In this document: positions 63,501 to 64,000 of the stretch, piece after piece
Layout of the letters: each line of letters opens with the position of its first letter
How positions within the stretch are numbered: the first letter of the stretch is position 1
NCBI RefSeq assembly: GCF_014206875.1
Contig: NZ_JACIJO010000003.1
Location: 288,066-352,065 of the forward strand
Direction: 5' to 3'
From: Algoriphagus iocasae
GTDB taxonomy: Bacteria > Bacteroidota > Bacteroidia > Cytophagales > Cyclobacteriaceae
DNA: 64,000 nucleotides
Made by a program: the position numbers and the translations under genes
Notes under the pieces: model-generated
The model's input: the letters and a program-made list of their open reading frames with translations, nothing else
Told to the model about the DNA's origin: nothing
Databases searched by the model: none

Positions 63501-64000
63501 ATGTGGAAAAATTACTTAAAAGTATCCTTCAGAAACCTGCAAAAGCGAAAGCTTTATACAGGTATAAATCTGTTGGGACTTACCATTGCCGTAGTTAGCT
63601 TTTTGGCAATTTGTCTATATATACATCATGAGTGGAGTTATGACAAAATGTATTCAGGGTATGATCGCATTTACCGATTAAACCAGGAATTCAGATCTGA
63701 GGGACAAGCAGAATTGGTTTCTTCAACTCCTTCCAGTTTGATTCCTACATTGATTGATGAGGTGCCTGAAGTAGAAAATGGAACATTGATTTTTGATATC
63801 AGCATTTTTTCTACGGTCATGGTAGATAATGGAGAAGGAAATCAAGAAGAAAAGGCTTTCGCGTATGCTGATGAGAATTTCTTTAAAGTATTTGACTTCA
63901 ATCTTTTGGCTGGAAATGCTTCACAGGTTTTGGCGGAGCCAAACCAAGTCGTTTTGACTAAAAGTACTGCCGAAAGGTATTTTGGAACTGCAAATGGAGT
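63501..64000 (+). CDS. FtsX/MacB-family orphan permease 16 (cut by window edge)
   Basis: The first 166 residues are visible, beginning MWKNYLKVSFRNLQKRKLYT. TM1 follows (GINLLGLTIAVVSFLAICLY), then the start of the periplasmic core with YDRIYRLNQEF, an ADENFFKVFDFNLLAGN segment and VVLTKSTAERYFG, each at its family position. The frame remains open at the window end. It is directly behind module G. The RKLYTGINLLGLT region is closest to permeases 3 and 12. A seventeenth copy beyond the window is possible. Confidence 0.88.
   Translation, partial: MWKNYLKVSFRNLQKRKLYTGINLLGLTIAVVSFLAICLYIHHEWSYDKMYSGYDRIYRLNQEFRSEGQAELVSSTPSSLIPTLIDEVPEVENGTLIFDISIFSTVMVDNGEGNQEEKAFAYADENFFKVFDFNLLAGNASQVLAEPNQVVLTKSTAERYFGTANG

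Overview
The window looks like a chromosome segment of a Bacteroidota bacterium of the order Cytophagales (an Algoriphagus/Cyclobacteriaceae-type genome is my best guess). The grounds are AT-rich DNA, starts without obvious Shine-Dalgarno sequences, many short lipoproteins, DUF1080 and Gfo/Idh/MocA proteins, a lipoprotein sulfatase, a PA0069-type radical SAM protein, and the dominant gene family itself. No rRNA, tRNA, CRISPR array, transposase or integrase was seen.

The dominant feature is an array of 16 paralogous FtsX/MacB-type permeases of about 790-825 residues: 15 complete and one cut by the right edge, together about 58% of the window. They lie in three blocks, 3978-19616 (six genes), 28962-36405 (three) and 44256-59683 (six), and a sixteenth starts at 63501. 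All are on the + strand. Each has a duplicated layout: TM1, periplasmic core, FtsX domain, a second TM plus core, and a second FtsX domain. All start with a variant of M(L/I/F/W)KNYLKIAWRN and the complete ones end in a variant of NPVDSLKSE. No ABC ATPase gene is present, so they are orphan permeases in the sense used for the acidobacterial duplicated orphan permeases.

The second major feature is a repeated regulatory module. A palindrome close to CGGACA-N4-TGTCCG lies exactly 76-78 bp upstream of a TGGCA(T/C)-N5-TGGA-like box. It occurs seven times (3831, 25401, 26629, 27799, 44093, 46998, 63321), always just upstream of a + strand gene. The geometry resembles an enhancer-binding-protein site plus a sigma54 -24/-12 promoter. 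The controlled genes would be permeases 1, 10, 11 and 16, a DUF4097 beta-helix gene that leads permeases 7-9, a CPBP-like membrane protein, and a pair of unknown small proteins. The same regulon would therefore link permeases to non-permease accessory genes. Neither an enhancer-binding protein nor RpoN is encoded here.

Region by region: 1-1159 holds two small AT-rich genes (one partial) and 1211-3576 is cydAB (cytochrome bd oxidase). 3577-19616 is the first permease block. 19617-25279 is an accessory patch with a VOC protein, a DUF2975/XRE pair, an NlpE-like lipoprotein, a PadR/HAAS membrane protein pair and a metal-ribbon alpha/beta hydrolase lipoprotein. 25400-28868 holds three of the regulatory modules and their small genes. 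28962-36405 is permease block 2. 36440-41203 (minus strand) has a sulfatase, an FAD-linked oxidase and an unusual ferredoxin-cyclase-globin fusion. 41484-44015 is a TPR histidine kinase and NarL-type regulator. 44256-59683 is permease block 3. 59881-63259 has a radical SAM protein, a DUF1080 protein and a Gfo/Idh/MocA protein, followed by permease 16.

Spacers between permeases carry a modular set of degenerate short repeats: AAGTAYNR-like, GAACCAAGA-like, and pyrimidine-rich CTTTCAAC-like runs before the next ATG. Two minus-strand remnants of the hydrolase 3' end (22762-22815 and 26490-26612) show that the accessory patch was built partly by duplication and decay.
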